Positions 1 through 6,641 of a DNA stretch of 11,169 nt are shown in pieces (within the stretch, counting starts at the first letter, position 1; each line of letters opens with the position of its first letter). The position numbers and the translations under genes are program-made. The stretch spans positions 1-11,169 of the forward strand of contig JAKFYM010000065.1 in assembly GCA_021730855.1 (NCBI GenBank). Direction: 5' to 3'. This stretch comes from Bdellovibrionales bacterium. Lineage in GTDB: Bacteria; Bdellovibrionota; UBA1018; CAIPTA01. Below the pieces are notes generated by a model. It was not told the DNA's origin. It made no database searches and saw nothing but the letters and a program-made list of their open reading frames with translations.

Positions 1-159
1 TTCCGGGACTTTTGCGGGAGCGTGAGCGGGGGCGGGAGTTTGGGCGTGGGCAGAAGCGTGGGCAGGGGCATGCGCTGGAGTCGGAGCGTGGGCAGGAGCA
101 TGAGAGTCGCTGGCGTGTGCGGTTCCAAAGCAAAGGGCAAGGATCAGAAAAAATGGCAT
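1..159 (-). CDS. N-terminus of a secreted Ala/Pro/His-rich protein (partial, runs off left edge)
   Basis: Open minus-strand frame from ATG at 159-157 to the window edge, 53 codons visible. The start is supported by GAGG at 168-165, five bases upstream. Residues 1-16 (MPFFLILALCFGTAHA) form a hydrophobic stretch ending in an AHA signal-peptidase-I-like site, so export is likely. The n-region lacks the usual Lys/Arg, which is odd. From about residue 19 the chain is low complexity, built of HAPA, HAPT, HASA and HAQT units, then turns to AKVPE, probably the start of a folded domain outside the window. Such tracts are typical linkers of periplasmic or outer-membrane-associated proteins. The function cannot be told. 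The plus-strand reading frames over this stretch are antisense shadows of the repeat. Transcription is away from the insertion sequence, so the insertion lies upstream of this gene. Confidence 0.72.
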   Translation of the reverse strand, partial: MPFFLILALCFGTAHASDSHAPAHAPTPAHAPAHASAHAQTPAPAHAPAKVPE

Positions 160-176
160 ATTCACCTCTATGTTCT

Positions 177-191
177 GCCTTTCGGAAAGGC
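177..191 (-). promoter_or_regulatory. Small hairpin in the 5' leader of the secreted-protein gene
   Basis: GCCTTTC (177-183) and GAAAGGC (185-191) are perfect inverted copies, giving a stem of six to seven pairs with a very small loop. On the minus strand it lies about 18 bases upstream of the ATG and ends just before the Shine-Dalgarno sequence at 168-165. It could influence mRNA stability or translation of the leader. No conserved riboswitch class is recognised, and a short palindrome of this size may be chance. Confidence 0.35.
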
Positions 192-384
192 CGAGGATTT
201 CTAAAGTTTCGCGCGAGAGGAATCCCTATTTTTCCGCAGAGACGCCTAAACTCATCCACCATTCGCCAGACGGATTCATGTGATGCATTGCAAAAATCGT
301 GGCCTTTATTTTTTTATTTTTCCAAGCCAAGAGAATTCCGCTGACTTAGGAGTGATTTTGACAAAAACCACGGTCTTGGCATCA

Positions 385-406
385 TATGCACTTGACTGGC
401 CCTAGG
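385..406 (+). repeat. Left terminal inverted repeat of the IS
   Basis: Begins TATGCACTTGACTGG and ends CCCTAGG. It is the reverse complement of 1291-1312 except for one base (T versus A at the eighth position). The match does not extend further on either side. Confidence 0.85.
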
Positions 407-428
407 GCTTAGCTGGAATATACGGCAC

Positions 429-1295
429 TTGGACTACCCCAAAAACCTCAGAGAATTCGATCGGCTATTTGCGCACAAAGACGCTTGCCTGCGCTTTCTG
501 GAAACCGTGCGCTGGGGCAATCACTTCCAATGCCAGCGTTGTGGCGGCTCAGAATTCTGGACGCTCTCCACTGGGCTTAGGCGCTGCCAAAATTGCCGCT
601 TCAAAAATTCCGTGAAGACGGGGACCATTTTTGAGTCTAGTCGCTTGCCATTAAAAATGTGGTTCTACGCCATTTGGTGGATCAGCGCGCAGAAAACGGG
701 AGTGAGCGCGCTAGACCTGCAAAAAGATGTGGGCCTAGGCAGCTACCGCAGTGCTTGGCTGCTGCTCCACAAAATTCGTCATGCCATGACCCAGGCCGAC
801 CGACTGCTTTTGCAGGGCGAGGTGGAGTTCGACGAATTTTTTTCCGGCGCGCAGAACAAAGAACGACTCTTCGTGGCCGTGGAATTTTCCGGACTAAAAA
901 AAATCGGTAGAATCCGCATCGAGAAATGCCAAACGAGTGGCGGAAGCCTAGAGGCATTTCTAAATGCAAATGTGGCCAAAGGATCCACGCTGCACACGCG
1001 AAAAAATCCAATGGAACTCGGAAAATTAGGCTACAAGCCCGGAATCGTCAAACCCAGGAGCGGACAAGTTTTGCCACGTGTGCACCTCGTGACCGAACAG
1101 CTAGAGCGCTGGCTCAAGGGCACGCTGCACGGCCGAATGGAGGCAAAACACATGAGCAGCTATTTAGAAGAATTTGTGTTTCGCTTCAATCGCCGCACCG
1201 CCAAGAGCCGCGGCCTCCTCTTCCAAAGAGTGATTGAGAACGCCGTGCGTATTGAGCCTGCCTCTTACCAAAAAATTGTTACGCGCCCCTCCTAG
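429..1295 (+). CDS. IS1595-family transposase, intact frame but catalytic residues apparently lost
   Basis: 288 residues from a TTG; the frame is closed upstream by a stop at 393-395, so no ATG start exists. The N-terminal zinc ribbon is clear (C35xxC38, C53xxC56, ending in NSVKTGTIFESSRLPL), followed by helices and the DDE-type domain. The first catalytic aspartate is present (VEFDEFF, D135). From memory of the family, the second should be in a T-D-G-W motif, but here it reads TRKN (residues 190-193), so Asp is replaced by Arg. The third region, normally like VIS(N/L)LKRWL, reads VTEQLERWL (221-229), so the expected Lys is Glu226. The tail HMSSYLEEFVFRFNRR is typical. The frame is uninterrupted, so the protein may be made but is probably catalytically dead. 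Family assignment is secure; inactivity is inferred without an alignment. Confidence 0.85.
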   Translation: MDYPKNLREFDRLFAHKDACLRFLETVRWGNHFQCQRCGGSEFWTLSTGLRRCQNCRFKNSVKTGTIFESSRLPLKMWFYAIWWISAQKTGVSALDLQKDVGLGSYRSAWLLLHKIRHAMTQADRLLLQGEVEFDEFFSGAQNKERLFVAVEFSGLKKIGRIRIEKCQTSGGSLEAFLNANVAKGSTLHTRKNPMELGKLGYKPGIVKPRSGQVLPRVHLVTEQLERWLKGTLHGRMEAKHMSSYLEEFVFRFNRRTAKSRGLLFQRVIENAVRIEPASYQKIVTRPS

Positions 1296-1312
1296 GGCCA
1301 GTCATGTGCATA
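1291..1312 (-). repeat. Right terminal inverted repeat of the IS
   Basis: Begins CCTAGGGCCAGTCATG and ends TGCATA. It is the partner of 385-406 with a single mismatch. The transposase stop codon (1293-1295) lies inside this repeat, a compact arrangement that supports the IS boundary. Confidence 0.85.
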
Positions 1313-1467
1313 AGCTTGGTTGCGCCTATCCCCCATCGGGCCATTTCTCCTTTTTTTGCGGCTGCGTAGTGGATTACACACCCGTGCTCCCTGGCCACTG
1401 GCAGGCGCGCACGGATTGCAATTAGGCGATTAGTAGGTCATGTTTATTTCCATCGAGAGGGACAGGA

Positions 1468-2277
1468 ATGAAGAAATTTTCAGAAAATCAGTGGGCGCTG
1501 ATCCTCGGAGGATCGAGTGGGTTTGGCTTGGCCAGCGCGAAGAAGCTTGCGGCCGAAGGCATGAGCATCTGTGCCGTGCATCGCGATCGTCGCGGTTCGA
1601 TGGATCGTATCGAAAAAGAATTCGATTCTATCCGCTCCCACGGCCACGGGCTACTCACCCTCAACCTCGATGCCCTTAGCGTGGAGGGCATGAATTCCGT
1701 GCTCGAACTGCTGCGCGATAAACTGGGCAAATCCGGCAAGGTGCGGGTGCTGCTGCATTCGATTGCCTACGGAAACCTAAAGCCGATTGCTCCTTCGGTG
1801 GAAGCGAGCGAAACCGCCCTCATGGAAGAAGAAGATATGGCGCGTACCATCCACAGCATGGGCACTAGCTTGCTCACCTGGGTGCAACGCCTCCATCGTG
1901 AAGGACTCTTCGCTCCCGACGCGCGAGTGATTGGCCTCACCAGTGAAGGCAACGAAATCGCCTGGCGTGGGTATGCCGCAGTCTCTGCCGCGAAATGCGC
2001 GCTCGAATCGGTTTCACGCTCCATTGCGGTGGAGTTTGCCAAATTTGGGATACGCTCCAATATCGTGCAAGCAGGGATCACCGACACTCCCGCCCTCCGC
2101 CTCATCCCCGGTAGCGAGCAAATGAAAGCCTCAGCCCAGGCGCGAAATCCACTCCAGCGCCTGACCAGCGTGGACGACGTGGCCAACGCCATTTACCTAC
2201 TGACTTTGGACGAAGCCGCCTGGATCAACGGATCCCTGCTTCGCGTGGATGGGGGAGAACACATTGGTTCCGCCTGA
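1468..2277 (+). CDS. SDR-fold oxidoreductase, enoyl-ACP-reductase-like (FabI/FabL-like)
   Basis: 269 residues. ATG at 1468 with GAGAGGGA at 1455-1462. The Rossmann nucleotide motif is GGSSGFG (14-20). LLHSIAYG (95-102) resembles the VHSIAF segment of FabI-type enoyl-ACP reductases. The catalytic pair is Y169 and K176 (Y-x6-K), and the C-terminus INGSLLRVDGG (253-263) is the usual SDR end. In FabI a second tyrosine lies ten residues before the catalytic one; here that position is Ser159 (LTSEGNE), so it is not a textbook FabI. Expected role: NAD(P)H-dependent reduction of trans-2-enoyl-ACP, giving a saturated acyl chain. First gene of an eight-gene operon; its stop overlaps the KAS III gene. 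It could instead be a ketoreductase (FabG role), but the HSIA segment favours enoyl reduction. Confidence 0.78.
   Translation: MKKFSENQWALILGGSSGFGLASAKKLAAEGMSICAVHRDRRGSMDRIEKEFDSIRSHGHGLLTLNLDALSVEGMNSVLELLRDKLGKSGKVRVLLHSIAYGNLKPIAPSVEASETALMEEEDMARTIHSMGTSLLTWVQRLHREGLFAPDARVIGLTSEGNEIAWRGYAAVSAAKCALESVSRSIAVEFAKFGIRSNIVQAGITDTPALRLIPGSEQMKASAQARNPLQRLTSVDDVANAIYLLTLDEAAWINGSLLRVDGGEHIGSA
2251..2257 (+). promoter_or_regulatory. Shine-Dalgarno sequence deciding the KAS III start
   Basis: GGGGGAG lies six bases before TTG 2264, while the in-frame ATG at 2249 overlaps this site and has no Shine-Dalgarno sequence of its own. The TTG is therefore the better start. Homology to FabH also begins only after it. 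Confidence 0.6.
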
Positions 2278-3268
2278 ATTCTATTTGCACGGCCTCGGGC
2301 ATTTTCATCCCGAGAACGTCATCAATAATTCTTTTTTTACCTCCCTGGGCATGGACACCAGCGAGGAATGGATCATGGAGCGCGTGGGAATCCGCACCCG
2401 CCGTACGGTGCTGCCACTAGACTATATCCGCTCCACCAAAAACCAACGCGCCGATGGCAGCAAAGCTCCAGTGCTTTACACCAATGCGCAAACCGCCGTG
2501 AAGGCCACCGAGATGGCCCTGGCTCGCGCGGGCCTCGAACGCAAAGACATCGGCCTCGTGATTTCCGGCAGCTGCTCCCCCGACCATTCGATCCCGGCCG
2601 AGGCCTGCGTGATTGCGGCCGAGCTGGGCCTGAGTGTTCCCGCCTATGATATCAGTTCTGCCTGCTCGAGCTTTGCCGTGCAACTGCATAGCCTGCGATC
2701 GATGCGTCCCGAAATGCTTCCGGACTATATCTTGGTGGTAAATCCCGAGAACAATACCAAGGTGGTGGATTACTCCGACCGCCGCACGGCCGTGCTCTGG
2801 GGTGATTGCACTGCCGCCGCCATTGTGTCTCCCCGCATTCCTTCACGCTTCGCCCTCACCCACAGCACCATCGCTTCGGATCCAAGCGGTTGGGACAAGG
2901 TGGTGATCCCCACCGGAGGGAAGTTCGCGCAAAACGGCCATGCGGTGCAAACATTTGCCATCCGCAAGACCATCGCCACGCTGACCGAGATTCGTGGCAA
3001 ACTGCGGGGCGATCCAAATAAAATGTATTTTATTGGCCACCAAGCCAATCGCACCATGCTGAATTCGGTTTGCGAGCGGGCTGAAATTCCGGCCGAACGC
3101 CATCTCTTCTCGGTGGATGAATTCGGCAACTGCGGTGCCGCCGGCGCACCCAGCACCTTTTCCCTCAATTGGGATCGCTTCCAAAAAGGCGATGAGATTG
3201 GCCTCGTGGTGGTGGGCTCGGGCCTCACCTGGGGTGGATTATTGTTCGATGTCAGGGGCAGTGCATGA
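2264..3268 (+). CDS. 3-oxoacyl-ACP synthase III (KAS III, FabH-like)
   Basis: 334 residues from TTG 2264 (339 if the ATG at 2249 is used). The catalytic triad is clear, numbered from 2264: C134 in ISSACSSF, H259 in GHQANRTM, N289 in EFGNCGAAG. The N-terminal TSEEWIMERVGIRTR segment matches the FabH signature and the C-terminal GLTWGG closes the thiolase fold. KAS III enzymes use an acyl-CoA primer and malonyl-ACP to start chain growth; the primer here cannot be predicted. Its 5' end overlaps the SDR gene by 14 bases and its stop overlaps the FabA gene as ATGA, so translation is likely coupled. It may act as the dedicated starter enzyme for this operon rather than the housekeeping FabH. Confidence 0.88.
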   Translation: MVPPEFYLHGLGHFHPENVINNSFFTSLGMDTSEEWIMERVGIRTRRTVLPLDYIRSTKNQRADGSKAPVLYTNAQTAVKATEMALARAGLERKDIGLVISGSCSPDHSIPAEACVIAAELGLSVPAYDISSACSSFAVQLHSLRSMRPEMLPDYILVVNPENNTKVVDYSDRRTAVLWGDCTAAAIVSPRIPSRFALTHSTIASDPSGWDKVVIPTGGKFAQNGHAVQTFAIRKTIATLTEIRGKLRGDPNKMYFIGHQANRTMLNSVCERAEIPAERHLFSVDEFGNCGAAGAPSTFSLNWDRFQKGDEIGLVVVGSGLTWGGLLFDVRGSA

Positions 3269-3867
3269 AATACGCAGCTTTTTTAGAAAAAAAAGAGTTC
3301 TCCAAAACCGAGCTCCTTGCCAGCGCTTGGGGCACCTTAGTGGAAGATCCGCCCGTGGAAGGAGTGCCCACCCTTCCCGCGCCTCCGATGCTGATGTTTG
3401 ACCGCATCACCGAGGTGAGCCATGCCGGATCCCAAGGCCGCATCGTGGCCGAGCAAGACGTGAATCTCGATGCCTGGTTCTTCCAATGCCACTTCCGCTC
3501 CGATCCTGTGCAGCCCGGCTGCCTCGGGGTGGATGCGATTTGGCAGCTTTTGGGCTTCTATGCCGCCGTCCGCGGTGCCAAAGGAGCGGGACGCGCGCTC
3601 GGCTCCAAGGAGATTGAGTTTTCCGGACAAATTCGCCCGCACAATAAAGTGGTGCGCTATGTGGTGAATGTGCGCCGCTTTTCCACCCTCGCCGAAAGCG
3701 GAGTTTCGATCGCGATCGGGAGCGGAGAAGTGTTGGTAGACGGAGAATCCATCTATGCCGTGAAAGACGCAAAAGTAGGAATCTTCACGGGCATCCGCTA
3801 CGAAACCTACCCCCACCCCACAAAAAACTCCCAGGGCGGCATCATCCGCTCGGAAGCGAATCCCTAG
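3265..3867 (+). CDS. FabA-type 3-hydroxyacyl-ACP dehydratase/isomerase
   Basis: 200 residues, ATG within the ATGA overlap with KAS III. Alignment by eye with E. coli FabA (about 171 residues) is close: LPAPPMLMFDRI (38-49), WFFQCHFRSDPVQPGCLGVDAIWQ (71-94), SGEVLVDGESIY (153-164). Catalytic H76 and D90 match FabA His70 and Asp84. FabA dehydrates 3-hydroxyacyl-ACP and can isomerise trans-2 to cis-3-decenoyl-ACP, opening a route to unsaturated chains together with a FabB-like KAS. The tail after about residue 175 (TGIRYETYPHPTKNSQGG) is about 25 residues longer than E. coli FabA, with no recognised domain. Whether this copy isomerises cannot be told from the motifs. A FabZ-type enzyme follows directly, so the two probably act on different chain lengths or steps. 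Confidence 0.88.
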   Translation: MKYAAFLEKKEFSKTELLASAWGTLVEDPPVEGVPTLPAPPMLMFDRITEVSHAGSQGRIVAEQDVNLDAWFFQCHFRSDPVQPGCLGVDAIWQLLGFYAAVRGAKGAGRALGSKEIEFSGQIRPHNKVVRYVVNVRRFSTLAESGVSIAIGSGEVLVDGESIYAVKDAKVGIFTGIRYETYPHPTKNSQGGIIRSEANP

Positions 3868-3875
3868 GAGAGACG

Positions 3876-4334
3876 ATGCAGATCCTGTCCCCTCAACAGT
3901 TATTGGAAATGATCCCGCAACAAGCTCCCTTTCGCTTTGTGGACGAGATCCTCGAAGTGGACGAACAAAAAATCGTGGGACTCTATCGTTTTCGTGAGGA
4001 CGAAAGTTTTTATGCCGGGCATTTTCCCGGCCACCCGGTCACTCCGGGCGTGATCCTGCTCGAAGCCATGTGCCAGGTGGGAGTGGTGGCGCTGGGCATC
4101 CATCTCCTCGCGCGAGAAGAGAGCTCGGAAGAAGTGCGGCGCTGGACCACGATGTTCAGCGATGCCCAAGTAGATTTTTTTAAGCCCGTCTTCCCTGGCA
4201 CCACAGTGACCATTCGTGGAGAAAAGATTTTTTGGCGACGGAAAAAATTGCGCGCCCGCGTGGAAATGTTCAACGCCGACGGCACCCTCGTGGCCCAGGC
4301 CACGGCCTCGGGAATTGGAGTGAGAAATGAATAA
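3876..4334 (+). CDS. FabZ-type 3-hydroxyacyl-ACP dehydratase
   Basis: 152 residues, normal for FabZ. ATG 3876 follows GGAG at 3867-3870. The hot-dog signature GHFPGHPVTPGVILLEAMCQ is at residues 48-67, with catalytic H49 and E63. The N-terminal LLEMIPQQAPFRFVDEI matches the FabZ start (IPHRYPFLLVD in the family). It should remove water from 3-hydroxyacyl-ACP of various lengths without isomerisation. It lies eight bases downstream of the FabA gene, and its last codons overlap the KAS gene. Both dehydratase types in one short operon is a notable combination. Confidence 0.9.
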   Translation: MQILSPQQLLEMIPQQAPFRFVDEILEVDEQKIVGLYRFREDESFYAGHFPGHPVTPGVILLEAMCQVGVVALGIHLLAREESSEEVRRWTTMFSDAQVDFFKPVFPGTTVTIRGEKIFWRRKKLRARVEMFNADGTLVAQATASGIGVRNE

Positions 4335-5601
4335 ACCAAGAGTGGTGATCACCGGAATGGGAATCGTGGCGGCGAATGCCCATGGCCTAGAGGCATTCTC
4401 TCAGGCTCTACGCGCCGGAAAATCTGGAATTCGTCACCAAGCCAAACTCGCCGAGCTAGGGTTCTCCTGCCAAGTGGGCGGAGTGCCCGAAATTTCCGAA
4501 GCCACAAAAAAACAGTACTTCTCCGAGACCGCCCTGCTGGCAATGAATGAAAGCATGGTCTACGCCGGTATCGCTGGCATTGACTGCTGGCGCGATGCGG
4601 GCTTCCACCAGTCTCCCGATTCTCCCACCGACTGGGACACCGGAGCCATCATCGGCACTGGCATCGGTGGCGCCGACACTCTCGGAGGCAGCGTAGCGCC
4701 CCGAGTGAATGAAGGCAAAGTCCGGCGCCTGGGCAGCACCATGGTGGAGCAAAGCATGGCCAGCGCCGTGAGCGCCTGGCTGGGCGGCGCCCTGGGATTG
4801 GGTGGCCAGGTGACCACCAATAGCAGCGCCTGCACCACCGGCACCGAAGCGATCGTGAATGCTTTTCAAGCAGTACAGGAAGGCCGCTCGCTCCGCATGC
4901 TCGCGGGGGGAGCCGAAGGCTCCTCTCCCTATATTTGGGGCGGCTTCGATGCGATGCGCGTGCTCTCACGCGGCTTCAATGATCGTCCAGAGCAGGCTTC
5001 GCGGCCAATGAGCGCCACGGCCGCTGGTTTTGTGCCCTCCTCGGGAGCCGGGATCGTGATGGTCGAAAGCCTGGAGAGCGCCGAAAAAAGGGGCGCAAAA
5101 ATTTATGCCGAAATCCTCGGGGGACACGTGAACAGTGGCGGGCATCGCGGAGGTGGCAGCATGACGGCCCCCAATCCCGAGGGCGTGATTCGCTGCATCC
5201 GCCAAGCCTTACTGCAGGCGGCCATCACCCCAGACCAGGTGGACCTGATCAACGGCCACCTCACGGCCACCATGGCCGATCCGCTCGAAGTGCAGAATTG
5301 GCTGCTCGCTCTGGAGTGCCCACCAGAGGATTTTCCGCTGATCCAATCCACCAAATCGATGGTAGGCCACGCCCTCGGGGCCGCCGGCGGCATCGAGGCT
5401 GTAGCTGCAGTGCTCCAGCTGAGCCAAGGATTTGCACATGGCTCGCTGAACTGCGAAGATCTCCATCCCGAGCTCGAGGCCATTCGCCAAAGCGTGGTAC
5501 ACCAAACTCGGGAATCCGAAGCAAAAATTTTGGCCAAATCTAGTTTTGGATTTGGTGATGTGAATGGTTGCCTAATCCTCAGAAAATGGGAAAATCGTTA
5601 A
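4327..5601 (+). CDS. 3-oxoacyl-ACP synthase I/II (KAS, FabB/FabF family) with a variant His motif
   Basis: 424 residues. ATG 4327 with GGAG at 4317-4320, overlapping the FabZ stop by eight bases. The thiolase-fold elongating KAS shows nucleophile C169 in NSSACTTG, H311, K343 and H348 in STKSMVGHALGAAGG, and the closing KSSFGFGDVNG (404-414). The first histidine sits in NGHLTATMADPLEV rather than the usual AHGT(G/S)T motif. From memory, this variant occurs in KAS proteins of Bacteroidetes-type secondary lipid clusters. Role: decarboxylative condensation of acyl-ACP with malonyl-ACP during elongation. No chain-length-factor partner is visible; because C169 is present this is an active synthase, not a decarboxylating factor. 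Confidence 0.9.
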   Translation: MNKPRVVITGMGIVAANAHGLEAFSQALRAGKSGIRHQAKLAELGFSCQVGGVPEISEATKKQYFSETALLAMNESMVYAGIAGIDCWRDAGFHQSPDSPTDWDTGAIIGTGIGGADTLGGSVAPRVNEGKVRRLGSTMVEQSMASAVSAWLGGALGLGGQVTTNSSACTTGTEAIVNAFQAVQEGRSLRMLAGGAEGSSPYIWGGFDAMRVLSRGFNDRPEQASRPMSATAAGFVPSSGAGIVMVESLESAEKRGAKIYAEILGGHVNSGGHRGGGSMTAPNPEGVIRCIRQALLQAAITPDQVDLINGHLTATMADPLEVQNWLLALECPPEDFPLIQSTKSMVGHALGAAGGIEAVAAVLQLSQGFAHGSLNCEDLHPELEAIRQSVVHQTRESEAKILAKSSFGFGDVNGCLILRKWENR

Positions 5602-5619
5602 ACAAAAAAAGGAAACAAT

Positions 5620-5871
5620 ATGAACCAAACCGAAGCCTTCGACAAAGTAGTGAAAGTCATCACCCCTTATTCCAAAAACCAAGCCGCGCTAGCCACGGCG
5701 AAAGCCGACACCCGCCTCTTGGAAGACCTCGGCGTCAACTCCGCGCGCCTCGTGGACATCGTGCTGGCTTTCGAAGATGAGTTTTCCATCGCTATCGACG
5801 ACGATACGGCCGATAAAATCCGCACCGTGGGCGATGCGGTGAACATGATCGTCGCCAAGACCACCCACTAA
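5620..5871 (+). CDS. Acyl carrier protein, dedicated to this operon
   Basis: 83 residues, normal for an ACP. ATG 5620 with AAAGGAAA at 5608-5615. Acidic helical protein with the phosphopantetheine serine S41 in DLGVNSARLVD. The Asn before the Ser replaces the common Asp (DSL) of housekeeping ACPs. The last helix region, IRTVGDAVNMI, is typical. It would hold the growing acyl chain on a 4'-phosphopantetheine arm, presumably added by the PPTase encoded at 6625-7269. Position between the KAS and the acyltransferase suggests it delivers the finished chain locally. An 18-base gap separates it from the KAS gene and 14 bases from the next. Confidence 0.9.
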   Translation: MNQTEAFDKVVKVITPYSKNQAALATAKADTRLLEDLGVNSARLVDIVLAFEDEFSIAIDDDTADKIRTVGDAVNMIVAKTTH

Positions 5872-5885
5872 GCAATGCCTCCATT

Positions 5886-6641
5886 GTGCTTTCTCGCGTA
5901 GACAAGCTCAGGCTCTGGACCCAGCTACAGGTTTCCAGGGCCGTCATTCCCGTCACTTATTATGGCGTGATTGCCTGGATGAAATTCATCCGCCACTACC
6001 AAATGCCGATGCTCGCCCAGAACCGAAAGAAATTTCGCGAACTCGTGCGCTCGGGCGAGGGACCCCTCGTGATCTGCTGCAACCACCTCACGGCCGTGGA
6101 TTCGCTCCTGATCATGTGGGCACTGGCACCGGGCTGGAAATGTTTTTTGCGGCCCACCCTCATGCCCTGGAACCTTCCCGACAAAGCCAATTTTTACGGA
6201 AAAGCCTCGGTCCACGCGCTCTGCTACCTAGGGCGCTGCCTACCCGTCATGCGCGGGGGACCACGCCAGGAGGTGAGGCGCACCCTCGATAAAGTAAATG
6301 CACTCTTGAAACGAGGGAATTCTATCCTGATTTTTCCCGAAGGCGGACGCAGCCGCGTGGGACGTGTGGACACCGAAAACTTCAGCTATGGCGTGGGCAC
6401 CATCTTGCAGGAATCGCCTCATGCCCGCGTGCTCTGCGTGTATTTCCGCGGGGCCGAGCAAAAAGACTTTAGCAATCTGCCCAAACGTGGCGACACCTTC
6501 TACATCGACCTGCGCCTAGTGCGCCCCAGCTCCGCCCATCCCGGCCTCCGGGGCGCTCGGGATATCTCCACCCAAATCATTCACTCCCTTGCGGACATGG
6601 AAAAGACCTACCTTGGAGCCGCCCGTGCCGCTCGGCAATGA
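5886..6641 (+). CDS. PlsC-like 1-acyl-glycerophosphate-type acyltransferase
   Basis: 251 residues from GTG 5886; a nearby ATG at 5876 is in another frame and stops at once. No clear Shine-Dalgarno sequence, so coupling to the ACP gene is likely. Acyltransferase motif I NHLTAVD gives H67 and D72 (HX4D). Motif III is FPEGGRS (150-156). Residues 18-34 (RAVIPVTYYGVIAWMKF) are hydrophobic and may dip into the inner membrane. The family transfers acyl groups from acyl-ACP or acyl-CoA to a hydroxyl, usually lysophosphatidate, but related enzymes acylate other acceptors. In this operon it is the obvious off-loading enzyme. The acceptor cannot be read from sequence. Its 3' end overlaps the PPTase gene. 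Confidence 0.85.
   Translation: MLSRVDKLRLWTQLQVSRAVIPVTYYGVIAWMKFIRHYQMPMLAQNRKKFRELVRSGEGPLVICCNHLTAVDSLLIMWALAPGWKCFLRPTLMPWNLPDKANFYGKASVHALCYLGRCLPVMRGGPRQEVRRTLDKVNALLKRGNSILIFPEGGRSRVGRVDTENFSYGVGTILQESPHARVLCVYFRGAEQKDFSNLPKRGDTFYIDLRLVRPSSAHPGLRGARDISTQIIHSLADMEKTYLGAARAARQ
6615..6618 (+). promoter_or_regulatory. Shine-Dalgarno sequence deciding the PPTase start
   Basis: GGAG six bases upstream of GTG 6625. The frame also opens at TTG 6589, but that start has no Shine-Dalgarno sequence and adds 12 residues before the conserved GNDIVD motif, which in this family lies at the very N-terminus. Confidence 0.6.

Larger units (their letters stand above)
385..1312. mobile_element. IS1595-family insertion sequence, complete, 928 bp
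   Basis: Bounded by 22-base inverted repeats (385-406 and 1291-1312) that match at 21 of 22 positions and enclose a single full-length transposase frame. The size is normal for a one-gene IS1595-family element. The 8 bases flanking each end (TGGCATCA on the left, AGCTTGGT on the right) are not duplicates, although this family usually makes an 8-base target duplication. The element is therefore probably old, rearranged, or its true ends differ slightly. It sits between the divergently oriented secreted-protein gene and the fatty-acyl operon and may have altered the promoters of either. Confidence 0.85.

Noticed and set aside
300..325. T-rich run as a rho-independent terminator
   Set aside because: No stable stem precedes it and no plus-strand gene ends there.
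12..344. Plus-strand open frame of 110 codons rich in Arg/Gly
   Set aside because: It is antisense to the minus-strand signal-peptide gene; its repeats are the reverse of HAPA codons and it has no recognisable protein character.
358..390. Perfect TTGACA at 358-363 next to the IS left end, possible hybrid promoter
   Set aside because: At spacings of 16-19 bases only weak -10 matches (such as TCATAT) are found, so no promoter is called.
375..1319. CTTGG on both sides of the IS (375-379 and 1315-1319) as a target duplication
   Set aside because: Only five bases and at unequal distances from the inverted-repeat ends (5 versus 2), so chance is more likely.
1296..1467. Promoter or terminator between the IS and the acyl operon
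   Set aside because: The T-run at about 1350 has only a three-pair stem before it, and TTGCAA at 1416 has no convincing -10 partner. Apart from the end of the IS and the ribosome site, I see nothing definable here.
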